From: Lentisphaera marina
Lineage (GTDB): Bacteria > Verrucomicrobiota > Lentisphaeria > Lentisphaerales > Lentisphaeraceae
NCBI RefSeq assembly: GCF_028745505.1
Contig: NZ_JAQZZL010000001.1
Coordinates: 62,001-126,000, forward strand
DNA length: 64,000 bases
Direction: 5' to 3'
A program made the position numbers and the translations under genes. Shown one piece after another: positions 9,080 to 18,497 of the stretch; positions within the stretch are counted from its first letter, which is position 1, and every line of letters begins with the position of its first letter. The notes under the pieces were generated by a model, which ran no database searches, was not told the origin of the DNA, and saw only the letters and a program-made list of their open reading frames with translations.

Positions 9080-10189
9080 TTGTCGTTTTTTCGCTTTCTT
9101 ACTTTTGCGCTTTTCGCAATAGCATTTTCTTCCTGTAAACAAGAAGGTGAAGGACTTAATTTTCAAAATCGTAGCATTGCCTACTCACTCTCACAAGAAC
9201 CCCCCACTCTAAGTAGTATTGGCCCCGTATCTTCCGTAGCCTTCACAGTGCAGGCCCACATTTTTGAAGGCCTCATGCGCATGGACGAAAATAAAAAACT
9301 CGTCGGTGGAGTCGCAGAATCTTGGGAAATCAAAAAAAACTCCGCCAAATTTAAATTGCGCCACAATGCTACATGGTCCGATGGATCCCCCGTCACGGCT
9401 CACGATTTTGTCTTTGCTTGGCAAATCGCTAGTTCTCCTACTAATGAATATAATTTTATCATGGCACCAATTAAAAACTCTGCGCAAGTCGCTAAAGGCG
9501 AACTTGACTTAGATCAACTCGGAGTCAAAGCCATTGACGACCACACTTTAATTGTCGAATTCGCCTATCCCTGTGCCTACTTCCCCACCCTAACCACTTT
9601 TGTTAGCTTCATGCCCATCAAAGAAAGTTTCTTCAATAAATTTCCTGGCCGCGAGTATGCCTCTAATTCAGAAAAAATCCTTTATAATGGGCCTTTCACT
9701 ATCAGTCGCTGGACCAAAGAAACTCAAATCAATCTCAGTAAAAATCCTCACTACTGGAATAGCGGTGAAGTTTGGCTCAACACGATTAAAATGCCGATCA
9801 TTGATCAACCAAAAACTGTTCTCAATATGTTTGTTTCAAAAGATGTCTGCATGGCGTCCTTAGATGCCGACAACATCAAGAGTGCGCTTCAACAACGACT
9901 GCCCATGTCCACATATAAATCCGGTTTTGTTCTCTATGTGGAATATAATCAACGCGAGGGACGCTTAACTCAAAACAAAAAATTACGCAAAGCCATTTCC
10001 TTGGTCATCAGCTCCTATGATGTGGTTAACAAAGTACTCGGTACTCCCGGTAACCTCACTGCTCCAAGTATCTTCCCCTCATGGCTCCCCGGATCAGAGG
10101 GTGACTTGCACCGCGAGTACAACTTTGTACCCAATCCAGTGGACTATAAAAAAGGTTCTTCACGGATTTGCGTGATTTGCAATAATTAG
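9080..10189 (+). CDS. oppA: OppA-type peptide-binding lipoprotein, N-terminal part (IS-disrupted)
   Basis: This is the N-terminal two thirds of a periplasmic oligopeptide-binding protein (SBP family 5). A lipoprotein signal ends in AIAFSSC. Typical SBP_bac_5 stretches are ESWEIKKNSAKFKLRHNATW followed by a DGSPVTAHDFVFAW stretch. The start is TTG 9080, with AGGAG eight bases upstream; longer in-frame starts lack a ribosome site and displace the lipobox. After 10153 the frame runs into an ISL3 element and stops at 10189 (tail GSSRICVICNN is element DNA). The rest lies at 11463-11987; rejoined they give 532 aa, the normal OppA length. The truncated protein lacks the C-terminal lobe completion and is likely non-functional. 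Confidence 0.93.
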   Translation: MSFFRFLTFALFAIAFSSCKQEGEGLNFQNRSIAYSLSQEPPTLSSIGPVSSVAFTVQAHIFEGLMRMDENKKLVGGVAESWEIKKNSAKFKLRHNATWSDGSPVTAHDFVFAWQIASSPTNEYNFIMAPIKNSAQVAKGELDLDQLGVKAIDDHTLIVEFAYPCAYFPTLTTFVSFMPIKESFFNKFPGREYASNSEKILYNGPFTISRWTKETQINLSKNPHYWNSGEVWLNTIKMPIIDQPKTVLNMFVSKDVCMASLDADNIKSALQQRLPMSTYKSGFVLYVEYNQREGRLTQNKKLRKAISLVISSYDVVNKVLGTPGNLTAPSIFPSWLPGSEGDLHREYNFVPNPVDYKKGSSRICVICNN

Positions 10190-11454
10190 TAAAAAAGTCG
10201 TTCTCATGATTAAGTTTGATTTACCACAATTAAACAAAATAAAGAGAACGACTTATGTTAACAGATAACTTCCTTTCAAATTTTTGGCAAGGTTTCGCAG
10301 TTGAAGATTTTTATATAGATAGAGATAAACTTAGAATTAAGCTTATCCCTCATAAAACGGCTTGCTGCGGACGTTGTGGCCTCATGGGCAATTCTATTCA
10401 TGATATAAGCGAACGTAAGGTACGTGATTTATCATGTTTCGAATATAAAACATATCTAATAATACAAGTACGTAGAGTTAACTGCTTAGTATGTGGAGTA
10501 AGAACTGAGCACATACCGTGGCTAGCACCTTATTCTAGGGTGACAAAACGATTGAAGAATTATACTGAAGCTTTGTGCCGCATTCTTCCCATAAGTCATG
10601 TCTCGAATCTTTTAGGATTACATTGGACAACGGTAAAGGATATTGATAAGGGGCGTTTAATTCGTGAAGTTACAGAGCCAGATTATAGTAGAATCAAGCA
10701 GCTTGTAATGGATGAATTCGCTCTACACAAAGGTCATCGTTACGCAACTGTGATTGCTGATGCAAATACACAGCAGGTTCTATGGATTGGAGAAGGGAGG
10801 GCCAGGAAAAATATTCGACCTTTCTTTGAAGAACTCGGTGAGTACTGTCAGAATATTGAAGCAGTAGCAATGGATATGAATACATCTTTTGATTTGGAAG
10901 TGAAAGAACACTGTCCACACGCCGAGGTCGTTTATGATCTGTTTCATGTAATAGCAAAATATGGGCGTGAAGTTATTGATCGAGTTCGTGTAGATCGAGC
11001 TAATGAGTTGAAAGAGGACAAAAAAGCGAGAAAAGTAGTCAAGCAAGGACGCTGGTTATTACTGAAAAATAAATCTAATCTTCGCGGTTCTCAAGAAATT
11101 AAACTTCAAGAATTACTACAAGCCAATAAGCCTCTCGCTGTTGTTTACATGATGAAGCAGGCCTTAAAAGATATATGGTTTTGTCCCACAGTTAAAGAAG
11201 CCTTTAATAACTGGAGGTATTGGTTTAAGCAAGTGAAAGAATCAGGAATAAAGCCTCTTGAAAATTTTGCGAGAAAATTAAGACCCTACGTACGAGGCAT
11301 TTTAGCATCCTCTAAGTTTCCATTAAACACAAGTGTTCTTGAAGGTATGAATAATAAAATCAAAGTAATCAAAAGAATGGCATACGGTTACAGAGATAGT
11401 ACATACTTTTTCTTGAAAATCAGGGACGCCTTTCCCGGAAAACCGTGAAGAACC
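10154..11454 (+). mobile_element. ISL3-family insertion sequence inside oppA
   Basis: This 1301-bp element has ends matching over GGTTCTTCACGG: left at 10154-10165 and its complement at 11443-11454. It is flanked by an exact 8-bp target duplication ATAAAAAA at 10146-10153 and 11455-11462, the duplication size expected for ISL3. It carries one transposase gene in the same direction as the opp operon. Removing it with one duplication restores DYKKAQELIAEARKELG in frame. Confidence 0.95.
10255..11448 (+). CDS. ISL3-family transposase
   Basis: This 397-aa transposase has an N-terminal zinc-finger of the zf-ISL3 type (CCGRCG ... CLVCG), a helix-turn-helix region around ISHVSNLLGLHWTTVK, and a DDE domain: MDEFALHKGHRYATVIAD, AVAMDMNTSFDL, HAEVVYDLFHV and the Glu in TSVLEGMNNKIKVIKR. 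The stop codon lies in the right terminal repeat, a compact arrangement common in this family. The frame is complete, so the element is probably active. Confidence 0.95.
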   Translation: MLTDNFLSNFWQGFAVEDFYIDRDKLRIKLIPHKTACCGRCGLMGNSIHDISERKVRDLSCFEYKTYLIIQVRRVNCLVCGVRTEHIPWLAPYSRVTKRLKNYTEALCRILPISHVSNLLGLHWTTVKDIDKGRLIREVTEPDYSRIKQLVMDEFALHKGHRYATVIADANTQQVLWIGEGRARKNIRPFFEELGEYCQNIEAVAMDMNTSFDLEVKEHCPHAEVVYDLFHVIAKYGREVIDRVRVDRANELKEDKKARKVVKQGRWLLLKNKSNLRGSQEIKLQELLQANKPLAVVYMMKQALKDIWFCPTVKEAFNNWRYWFKQVKESGIKPLENFARKLRPYVRGILASSKFPLNTSVLEGMNNKIKVIKRMAYGYRDSTYFFLKIRDAFPGKP

Positions 11455-11462
11455 ATAAAAAA

Positions 11463-11987
11463 GCGCAAGAGCTCATTGCGGAAGCTCGCAAAGAACTTGG
11501 CCTTGAACAAATAAAACTCAATTATTTAGTCACCGATTCTCCTGGCTCAATTAAAATGGCGGAATACATCCAATTTCAATTAAAAGATAAACTCAACATT
11601 GACCTCACTCTCGATATCCAAACCTTTAAACTTCGCATCGAAAAATCTAATCGAGGCGAATTTGACTTAGTCGGCGCCGGCTGGGGCCCCGATTATTACG
11701 ATCCCATGACTTTTGGTGATTTATTTACCAGTTGGAACAATAATAATCGCGGTAAATTCAAAAATGCAGAATACGATCGACTCGTGACCGAAGCCAACGA
11801 ATCCATTGACCCAAAAGTTCGCAGCCATAACTTTTTAAAAATGCATCAAATCTTGGTAGAAGAATGTCCCATTCACCCTGTCTTAGAGGGCGGAGGAATT
11901 TACGTCAGTGACCCACGCCTCAAAAACGTGCTCAGGGTTATCTCTGGTGGCGACCCCAACTTCACTTACGCTAGGATCGAAGAATGA
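11463..11987 (+). pseudogene. oppA: OppA-type binding protein, C-terminal part
   Basis: This is the C-terminal third of the peptide-binding protein, with AQELIAEARKELGL, LGDLF/TSWNNNNRGKF-like and YDRLVTEANE stretches typical of SBP family 5. It starts directly after the second target duplication of the ISL3 element and has no lipoprotein signal. A GTG at 11445 within the element could start translation in this frame, but the product would be cytoplasmic and incomplete. The stop overlaps the oppB start (ATGA). It is undamaged apart from the insertion. Confidence 0.9.
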
Positions 11988-12919
11988 AAAAATACCTTCT
12001 CAAACGACTCTGGCACGGGATTATCACCATACTCTTTATTTCTACCGCCACTTTCTTTGCCATGCACATGGTCCCAGGCGATCCACTGAGCAGTGAGAAA
12101 GCCATCACTCCCGAAACTCGTAAAGCTTTGGAAGCAGAATATGGCATTGATAAACCCTTATTCATTCAATACGGCATTTTCCTCAAAAAGACCTTCATCC
12201 ATGGTGACCTTGGCTTTTCATATACTAATCGTAATACCAAGGTAAACGAAATCATTGCCAATCACTTTCCCGTTTCCGCTAAACTTGGACTCCTAGCTAT
12301 TTTCTTTGCCACAAGTGGCGCCATCATGTGGGGTGCGATTGCCGCGAAATATCGCAATAAATTACCCGACTACACCAGTATGGTTCTCGTCATCCTTTTC
12401 ATCTCTGTCCCCTCTTTTGTTTTTGCGAGTGGTGCTCAGTTACTCATTGTCAAACTCAATGCAGCTACGGGCTGGAACTTACCCTATCGCGGAACCGATT
12501 CCTTTGTCTCACAAATTGTCCCCGCCATGATCTTAGGACTTGGCACCATGGCCTTTTTAACGCGTATTATGCGATCTTCCCTACTCGAAGTCATTCATTC
12601 GGATTACATCCGTACTGCACGAGCTAAAGGCTTGAGCCCCAAACAAATTTTCTTTAGCCATGAGCTTCGCAATGCAGTGCTCCCCGTCATCACGATCATT
12701 GGCCCAGCAATCGCAGCCATTACCACGGGTAGTTTTGTCATCGAAACAATTTTCACCATCCCAGGCCTAGGGAAGTTTTTTGTCCAAGCCGTACAGCAAA
12801 ATGATTACACCGTCATTATGGGCACCACCGTTTTCTACGGTAGCTTTCTCGTACTCACCGTTTTAGCAGTCGATATCGTTTACGGCTTTATTGATCCACG
12901 TATTCAGGTGGAGAAATAA
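11984..12919 (+). CDS. oppB: peptide ABC transporter permease OppB
   Basis: This 311-aa inner-membrane permease is one half of the oligopeptide import channel. It has the family N-terminus (MKKYLLKRLWHGIITI), HMVPGDPL, and the EAA loop region YIRTARAKGLSPKQIFFSHELRNA that contacts the ATPase, followed by ETIFTIPGLGKFFVQA. About six transmembrane helices are visible. The ATG overlaps the oppA stop by four bases, so translation would normally be coupled to oppA; the insertion upstream may therefore reduce its expression, though the ISL3 transposase reads the same way and could supply transcription. Confidence 0.95.
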   Translation: MKKYLLKRLWHGIITILFISTATFFAMHMVPGDPLSSEKAITPETRKALEAEYGIDKPLFIQYGIFLKKTFIHGDLGFSYTNRNTKVNEIIANHFPVSAKLGLLAIFFATSGAIMWGAIAAKYRNKLPDYTSMVLVILFISVPSFVFASGAQLLIVKLNAATGWNLPYRGTDSFVSQIVPAMILGLGTMAFLTRIMRSSLLEVIHSDYIRTARAKGLSPKQIFFSHELRNAVLPVITIIGPAIAAITTGSFVIETIFTIPGLGKFFVQAVQQNDYTVIMGTTVFYGSFLVLTVLAVDIVYGFIDPRIQVEK

Positions 12920-12920
12920 A

Positions 12921-14309
12921 ATGAAAAAAGCTACTGAAATCCCCGACATTGCAGAACTTGACTTTAGTCCTGTACCCAAAAGCGAAGCTCACGAAGAAAA
13001 AATGCGCCCTTCGCAATCTTATTGGCAAGATGCCATGCGACGATTTGTCAAAAACAAACGCGCCATGCTCGCGGCCTTAAGCCTAGTAATCATGCTTGGC
13101 ATCTGCTTACTCGGACCTTTAGTTTGGCGAGTGGATCCAAACCTTCAGCAACTCAATGAAGCACTGCAATCTCCCAGCTGGAGTTTTGAAGGACGCACTG
13201 CAAAAGTTATTGCAGATCCCGATAATTCCCGAATGCAAACTTTTGTCCCTCAAGCTGGCATATTAAATTCCACAGTAGAAAACATCGTAACCGTCGGCCT
13301 CGCAAGTACTGTGCAGATACACTTAAGTTGGCAAGCCCCTCCCGGTGCCCACGCCTTCCAGATTTACCGTAACGAACTCCCACCACTTGATCGCAGCACT
13401 CTTGGTGTCCCTCTTGCCCTTGTGCGTGGACTCGAATACCGCGATGCTTTAAAGCTAGAGTTAATTGATTACTACTACTCTATTGTGGCTATTGACCAAG
13501 ATGGTAAAGAAAGTGACAGCTACAAAACTCTACAGGTCAATGTCGAACAAGCCTTTAGTTTATCCGATGCGAAACGCTTGGGCTTTGATGTCGAAGTGGG
13601 AGATAGCGTAGTACTTAACGCCCACCCCCTAGGGACCGATAGCCTGGGACGCGATCTACTGGCTCGCATTATGAAAGGTGGTCAAGTCTCACTTTACATC
13701 GGTATTATTGCTCCTCTAATCTATATCTTCCTCGGCATCATTATTGGTGGGATTTCTGGTTATCTCGGTGGCAAGGCAGATAGCCTCATTATGCGATTCA
13801 CTGACTTCGTCATTGCACTGCCCTTCCTCCTCTTTATGATTCTCTTCAAAGTCGCCGCAGGCAACTCCTCCGAAAACTCAATCAATATCATACTCTTCTC
13901 GCTGATTTTACTTTCTTGGCCAGGAAGTGCTCGCCTCATCAGGGGCCAAGTCCTCCAACTTAGAGAGGAACCCTATATTCAAGCTGCGCGCCTTTTAGGT
14001 GGTAGTCCTCTATATATCATATTTCGACACCTCTTGCCCAACACCCTCGGAGTCATTCTCGTGAGTTTAAGTTTCGCAATTCCTTCATGTATTTTTACTG
14101 AGGCCTTCCTTTCCTTCATCGGTATGGGCGTCGTTCTACCTGACACCTCTTGGGGTGCCATGTGTAACGAAGGTGTAAAACTCATGATCACTTACCCCTA
14201 CCTGCTCATTGTCCCTTCAGTTTTCATTAGTATTACCGTACTCGCTTTTAATATCTTAGGGGATGGTCTACGCGATGCATTAGATGCAAAAATGAGGTCA
14301 AGAGAATGA
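12921..14309 (+). CDS. oppC: peptide ABC transporter permease OppC with FN3-like insertion
   Basis: This is the second permease half. TM1 lies about residues 48-68. The usual HPLGTDSLGRDLLARIMKGG loop is at about 233-252, and the EAA loop YIQAARLLGGSPLYIIFRH is near residue 350. At 462 aa it is about 150 aa longer than typical OppC. The excess lies in the first periplasmic loop (about residues 75-225) and includes a fibronectin-III-like pattern: a LSWQAP strand, FQIYRNE, then YYYSIVAIDQDGKESD. ATG 12921 follows GGAG and lies two bases after the oppB stop. The insertion may contact OppA or capture substrate; that is inference. Confidence 0.93.
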   Translation: MKKATEIPDIAELDFSPVPKSEAHEEKMRPSQSYWQDAMRRFVKNKRAMLAALSLVIMLGICLLGPLVWRVDPNLQQLNEALQSPSWSFEGRTAKVIADPDNSRMQTFVPQAGILNSTVENIVTVGLASTVQIHLSWQAPPGAHAFQIYRNELPPLDRSTLGVPLALVRGLEYRDALKLELIDYYYSIVAIDQDGKESDSYKTLQVNVEQAFSLSDAKRLGFDVEVGDSVVLNAHPLGTDSLGRDLLARIMKGGQVSLYIGIIAPLIYIFLGIIIGGISGYLGGKADSLIMRFTDFVIALPFLLFMILFKVAAGNSSENSINIILFSLILLSWPGSARLIRGQVLQLREEPYIQAARLLGGSPLYIIFRHLLPNTLGVILVSLSFAIPSCIFTEAFLSFIGMGVVLPDTSWGAMCNEGVKLMITYPYLLIVPSVFISITVLAFNILGDGLRDALDAKMRSRE

Positions 14310-15319
14310 GTAAAATACTTGAGATCAATAATCTTCACGTCGAGTTCGATACTTATGGTGGTACGGTTCATGCCGTGCGTGGGCTCGACCTCGCGGTTCA
14401 AAAAGGTGAAACACTTGCCGTGGTCGGCGAATCTGGCTGTGGTAAATCGGTGAGCTTCCAAGCTCTAATGGGACTTCTACCCATGCCTCCCGGACGTATT
14501 TCTTCTGGTTCCGCAAACTTTCAGGGGAATGATTTACTTAAGCTCAAAGAGTCTGAAATGCGCCCTTTGCGAGGTTCGCAAATCGCCATGATTTTTCAAG
14601 ATCCCATGAGTTCTTTAAATCCCACAAAAAAGATCGGTGATCAAATTGCTGAGTCACTTATTATTCATAAAGGTATGAGCAAGCGTGATGCCCTTAAAGA
14701 AAGCCTAAAACTACTCGAATTAACTCGTATTGGAGAAGCACCAAAAAGACTTAATCAGTACCCCTTTGAATTTTCAGGCGGAATGCTTCAACGCGTTATG
14801 ATCGCCATGGCAATCGCTTGTAAACCACAACTACTCATTGCCGATGAACCCACCACCGCTCTAGACGTGACTATCCAAGACCAAATCCTCGCCCTACTCA
14901 AAGACCTTCAAAAAGAATACGAGATGTCACTCATCCTCATCACCCATGACCTCGGCGTCGTGGCCCGTATGGCCGATCAAGTAGCCGTCATGTATGCGGG
15001 TCAAATAGTCGAAAATGGCTCGGTTGATGATATTTTTTATCGCTCGGCTCACCCCTACACTTTGGGTCTCAAGCAAGCACTTCCCAATTCCCAAGAAGGG
15101 AAATCGGCTCAGCTTATCCCCATCGATGGTAGCCCTCCCGATCTTTTCTCTCCTCCCAAGGCCTGTGCTTATGCCGCACGTTGTCCCATGGCTCGAAAAG
15201 TCTGCCTAGAGAAGGCACCACTCATTTTTGAAGCTAGCTCAAAGCATTTAAGTCGCTGTTGGCTTCAACACCCCCAAGCCCCCTCTCACCCTGAACTTTT
15301 TTGCGGAGAGCGCAAATGA
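14306..15319 (+). CDS. oppD: peptide ABC transporter ATPase OppD
   Basis: This 337-aa ATPase energises peptide import. Walker A is GESGCGKS, followed by the Q-loop FQDPMSS, the signature FSGGMLQR (GG-M variant usual for OppD), Walker [13 protein letters not shown] and switch His in LITHD. The C-terminal extension contains the cysteine motif [14 protein letters not shown] with a further Cys in SRCWL, matching the [4Fe-4S]-cluster site seen in OppD/DppD proteins. ATG overlaps the oppC stop by four bases, and its own stop overlaps oppF. Confidence 0.96.
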   Translation: MSKILEINNLHVEFDTYGGTVHAVRGLDLAVQKGETLAVVGESGCGKSVSFQALMGLLPMPPGRISSGSANFQGNDLLKLKESEMRPLRGSQIAMIFQDPMSSLNPTKKIGDQIAESLIIHKGMSKRDALKESLKLLELTRIGEAPKRLNQYPFEFSGGMLQRVMIAMAIACKPQLLIADEPTTALDVTIQDQILALLKDLQKEYEMSLILITHDLGVVARMADQVAVMYAGQIVENGSVDDIFYRSAHPYTLGLKQALPNSQEGKSAQLIPIDGSPPDLFSPPKACAYAARCPMARKVCLEKAPLIFEASSKHLSRCWLQHPQAPSHPELFCGERK

Positions 15320-16272
15320 TCGAAATCAAACAAGTTTCCAAACATTTCCATCTCAGTAAAGGTCGCCATATCAAGGCTCTCGATCAAGTGAGCCTAGAAA
15401 TTCACCCCAATGAGATCCTCGGCTTAGTTGGTGAGTCGGGCTCGGGCAAATCAACTCTTGGTAAAGTTCTTGCTGGGCTTCATCCCAAGACTATGGGATC
15501 GATCAAATATAAAGACGAAACTCTTCCTGATAATTATTCTGCAAAAGATTTCCTAAGACTCTCTAAAGAAATCCAAATGATTTTCCAAGATCCTTATTCA
15601 TCTCTCAACCCGCGCATGACTGTCGGGGAAATAATTGGCGAGGGACTAAGCCTTAGAAAAGTAGCGAAAAAAACTATTCAGGAAAAAGTTCATGCGTGGT
15701 TACTCAAAGTCGGCCTACACCCCGATCATGCCTCGCGTTTCCCCCACGAATTCTCGGGTGGTCAACGCCAGCGCATCGGCATTGCACGCGCTCTTATTGT
15801 CGAACCTAAATTTGTCATTTGTGATGAACCCATCTCTGCCCTTGATGTATCAGTGCAAGCTCAAGTCATCCAACTTCTCCAAAAACTGAAAAATGATTTT
15901 GGCCTCACACTGCTCTTCATTGCCCATGACCTTTCCATGGTGCGCCACATTTCCGACCGCATCACCGTCCTCTATCTAGGACAAATTATGGAAATCGGTC
16001 CTGCTGATCAAGTTTTCTTTCATGCCAAACACCCCTACACACAAAAGCTCAATTCCTCTAACCCCCTACCGGATCCCAAGAGAGAACGAGAGCAACCCAC
16101 AATTCAGGTGGATAATAGCGAGATCCCTTCGCCTTCCGAGATCCTTCGTGGATGCCCCTTCGCAAGTCGCTGCCCTCACGTCAGTCAAATCTGTAAAACC
16201 GAGCGCCCCGAACTCAAAAACATCGACAACAATCACCAAGTCGCCTGCCATCATTTAGACAAAATAAACTGA
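15316..16272 (+). CDS. oppF: peptide ABC transporter ATPase OppF
   Basis: This is the partner ATPase of OppD, 318 aa. Walker A is GESGSGKS, then FQDPYSSLNP, signature FSGGQRQR, Walker B FVICDEPISALD and switch His in FIAHD. The C-terminal oligopeptide-transporter extension has GCPFASRCPHVSQIC. ATG 15316 overlaps the oppD stop as ATGA; an earlier in-frame start at 15301 is less likely. It is the last gene of the opp operon, with no clear terminator in the 221-base AT-rich gap that follows. Confidence 0.96.
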   Translation: MIEIKQVSKHFHLSKGRHIKALDQVSLEIHPNEILGLVGESGSGKSTLGKVLAGLHPKTMGSIKYKDETLPDNYSAKDFLRLSKEIQMIFQDPYSSLNPRMTVGEIIGEGLSLRKVAKKTIQEKVHAWLLKVGLHPDHASRFPHEFSGGQRQRIGIARALIVEPKFVICDEPISALDVSVQAQVIQLLQKLKNDFGLTLLFIAHDLSMVRHISDRITVLYLGQIMEIGPADQVFFHAKHPYTQKLNSSNPLPDPKREREQPTIQVDNSEIPSPSEILRGCPFASRCPHVSQICKTERPELKNIDNNHQVACHHLDKIN

Positions 16273-16493
16273 AACAACATTGAGAGTTATAATATTGTTA
16301 TAGAATTATGAGAACGAATTTTTTAAGTTTAGAATAGGAACATGTAAACCAAACTTAAAGGACAGCTCATACTTAAAAATAATGACGTATAAATTTTATA
16401 GAAATAAGAAGTTCACTACCCCTTTAATAAGAACTGAAACCAACAAATACTTATACTTTAAGTTTTACGGCAATGCCAACAACTACACTAAGC

Positions 16494-18005
16494 TTATTGA
16501 ATTTCTTTAATTAAACTAGCTAGCTCTGTATTCTGGGGAAATGTAGCTAAAGCATACACCAAACTTTCATTCGCTAATTCATAATCTTTATTTGAAATAT
16601 AAAGATTGATTAGTTTTTTGTAGTTTTCTGGTGATGGATCCAGTGTCGCAAGTTGCTCAGTCAGAATGATCATCTCTGTTATATTTTTTTTATCTATATC
16701 AATTTTATCTAATTTTTCTTTGATCGATTTTACATGATTCCTGTACTCATTTACTTCTTTCTCCAACTTCAACTTTGCCAATAATTGCTTTTTATTTTTC
16801 ATATTCTTAAGGTCTAATTCATGAGCTAAAGAATCTTTGTCTATAACCGTATTCGTGAAATTTAAATACCCTTGATAGCAAAATGATGTAAATGAAACAA
16901 AGAATAAAAAAAGCACCAAGCTTAAGCTCTTATTCCTACTTAAAACTAATTTGATTAACCTAATCTGACTAGCCTCTTCCGCGACGGTTGCAAAACCATG
17001 TAACCAAGCATCTATGTCCTCTTTTAAATCGTTTGTTCTTTGGTATCTTTCATTTAAATTTACCTGCATTGCTTTCTGAATTACAGGACTAATGGACTCC
17101 AAAGAGATTTTTGAACCCCACTTGTTAACATATTTTTCTCTGTACTTGGTATTCCCATTTATCTTATCTTGAAAAATGCCTTTAGTTGATTTTTTCAAAA
17201 ATGGATCGGACAAATATACTATTTTATACAGTATGGCTCCAAGTGCATAGATATCTGCTCTCATATCAATTTCAAAATCAAGACATATCTGCTCAGGAGC
17301 CATATACATTGGAGTACCTAAAAATTGGCCATAGGCAGTTGTTTTACAGTTAAAATTATCCATCTGTCGTAGGGTGTGTACAAATGAATCCTCAAAATCG
17401 TAAACCGACTGCTTCCTTAAAAGTTGCTTAGTCTCCATAGGTGTACATACTTTGGCTATTCCCCAATCCATTACATACACTTCGCCATATTGACCAATCA
17501 TAATATTATCGGGTTTTAGGTCTCGATGAACAATATATTTTGATGCTGCGTAGGTGATAGCGTCACATATTTTTATAAAAATCTGCAATAAAACATGTAG
17601 AGGGTACTTATCGACGTACTTTGGATTATGATCTGCTATTTGATTTAGGATCTCTTCTAGAGTTTCTCCCCTAACTAACTTCATAGCATAAAATGGCTCC
17701 CCATTATTACCTTGACACAAATCGTAAATTGAAATAATTGAAGGGTGATCTAATTGAGAAGTTATTTGAACCTCTTCTATGAAACGCTGTTTATCCAACT
17801 CCCCTATGTCTTTTTCCGGACTCATCATTTTCAAGGCCACATATCTTTGGCACTTAATGTCTTTTGCAAGAAACACATAAGACATCCCTCCTTTGGCAAG
17901 TAAACGAATAATTTTATATCTCGAATTAGAATCTATAAGTTTTGCTCCCGCATCAACCGTATCATCAACCGAATTTAATTGACTCGATATATCAAGTGTC
18001 TTCAT
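16494..18005 (-). CDS. Hanks-type Ser/Thr protein kinase with TM segment
   Basis: This 503-aa kinase should phosphorylate Ser or Thr residues. The kinase domain (about residues 30-335) shows a glycine-rich AKGGMSYVFLAK, lysine in VALKMM, catalytic VHRDLKPDNIMI, metal-binding DWGIAK (DWG in place of DFG, frequent in PVC kinases) and MYMAPEQ. A transmembrane helix near residues 360-380 is followed by a coiled-coil stretch and a short TPR-like tail (PSPENYKKLINLYISNKDYE). ATG 18005 is chosen because GAGGA precedes it by eight bases; the ATG at 18011 is too close. The gene is noticeably more AT-rich than the opp operon. No substrate is apparent. Confidence 0.9.
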   Translation of the reverse strand: MKTLDISSQLNSVDDTVDAGAKLIDSNSRYKIIRLLAKGGMSYVFLAKDIKCQRYVALKMMSPEKDIGELDKQRFIEEVQITSQLDHPSIISIYDLCQGNNGEPFYAMKLVRGETLEEILNQIADHNPKYVDKYPLHVLLQIFIKICDAITYAASKYIVHRDLKPDNIMIGQYGEVYVMDWGIAKVCTPMETKQLLRKQSVYDFEDSFVHTLRQMDNFNCKTTAYGQFLGTPMYMAPEQICLDFEIDMRADIYALGAILYKIVYLSDPFLKKSTKGIFQDKINGNTKYREKYVNKWGSKISLESISPVIQKAMQVNLNERYQRTNDLKEDIDAWLHGFATVAEEASQIRLIKLVLSRNKSLSLVLFLFFVSFTSFCYQGYLNFTNTVIDKDSLAHELDLKNMKNKKQLLAKLKLEKEVNEYRNHVKSIKEKLDKIDIDKKNITEMIILTEQLATLDPSPENYKKLINLYISNKDYELANESLVYALATFPQNTELASLIKEIQ

Positions 18006-18226
18006 AATCATTCCTCATTAATCCATTTTGTATAAGAAAGTTAATTCTCGAACGAAAAACAAGTTTTTTTTTTGGCGGGAATGCACCAAGTGAATTAAGT
18101 GAACCTTAAATGGACTAATGATTTATTAAAAAATCTCAATCCTCAAATAGATATATGAAAATCAAACACCCATGAATCACATTCATAAATGCTAAATTGA
18201 CTATCACTTATATTTTGTAATAAACT

Positions 18227-18255
18227 AAAAAAGGCCCGTAAAAACGGACCTTTTT
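18227..18255 (-). terminator. terminator of the duplicated pgl end
   Basis: Hairpin AAGG-CCGT / ACGG-CCTT around an A-rich loop with T-runs on both sides. It matches the terminator of intact pgl at 19862-19890 with one loop base changed. Confidence 0.75.
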
Positions 18256-18282
18256 TGAGTGAATATGGATGCTAAGTCTAGA

Positions 18283-18497
18283 TTATGCTTCTACTTGGCA
18301 AACCATTACTTCACCTTTAGTTGCACGTAAAAAACGTGCTAAGGGATAATCGCATGCGGGATCTTCTAAAGCCTCAGTAATGATCTTACCCTTTGCGCCA
18401 TCTAATGCACCTTTGAATACTACGACCGTTTTCTTTGAACTAGTCAAAGCATTCATCGTCCAACTCCAGCGTTCTTTAGGTTCGTAAGATGCGGTAG
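18283..18497 (-). pseudogene. duplicated C-terminal fragment of 6-phosphogluconolactonase
   Basis: The minus strand encodes the last 71 residues of a 6-phosphogluconolactonase, ASYEPKERWSWTMNALTSSK to VCQVEA. It differs from intact pgl (19918-20562) by only two conservative residues (V/L and I/L) despite about 14-15 base changes in the coding part. The frame runs upstream into a low-complexity tandem-repeat sequence with an in-frame ATG at 18636, giving a 117-aa chimera that is unlikely to be a real protein. The catalytic N-terminal and central parts are missing. Confidence 0.88.

Larger units (their letters stand above)
18227..18497. repeat. 271-bp direct repeat copy 1 (pgl 3' end plus terminator)
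   Basis: This block aligns without gaps to 19862-20132. By eye I count 19 mismatches, about 93% identity. It holds the last third of pgl and its terminator. Homology breaks off at GTAG (18494-18497), where purine-rich tandem repeats begin. Confidence 0.92.
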
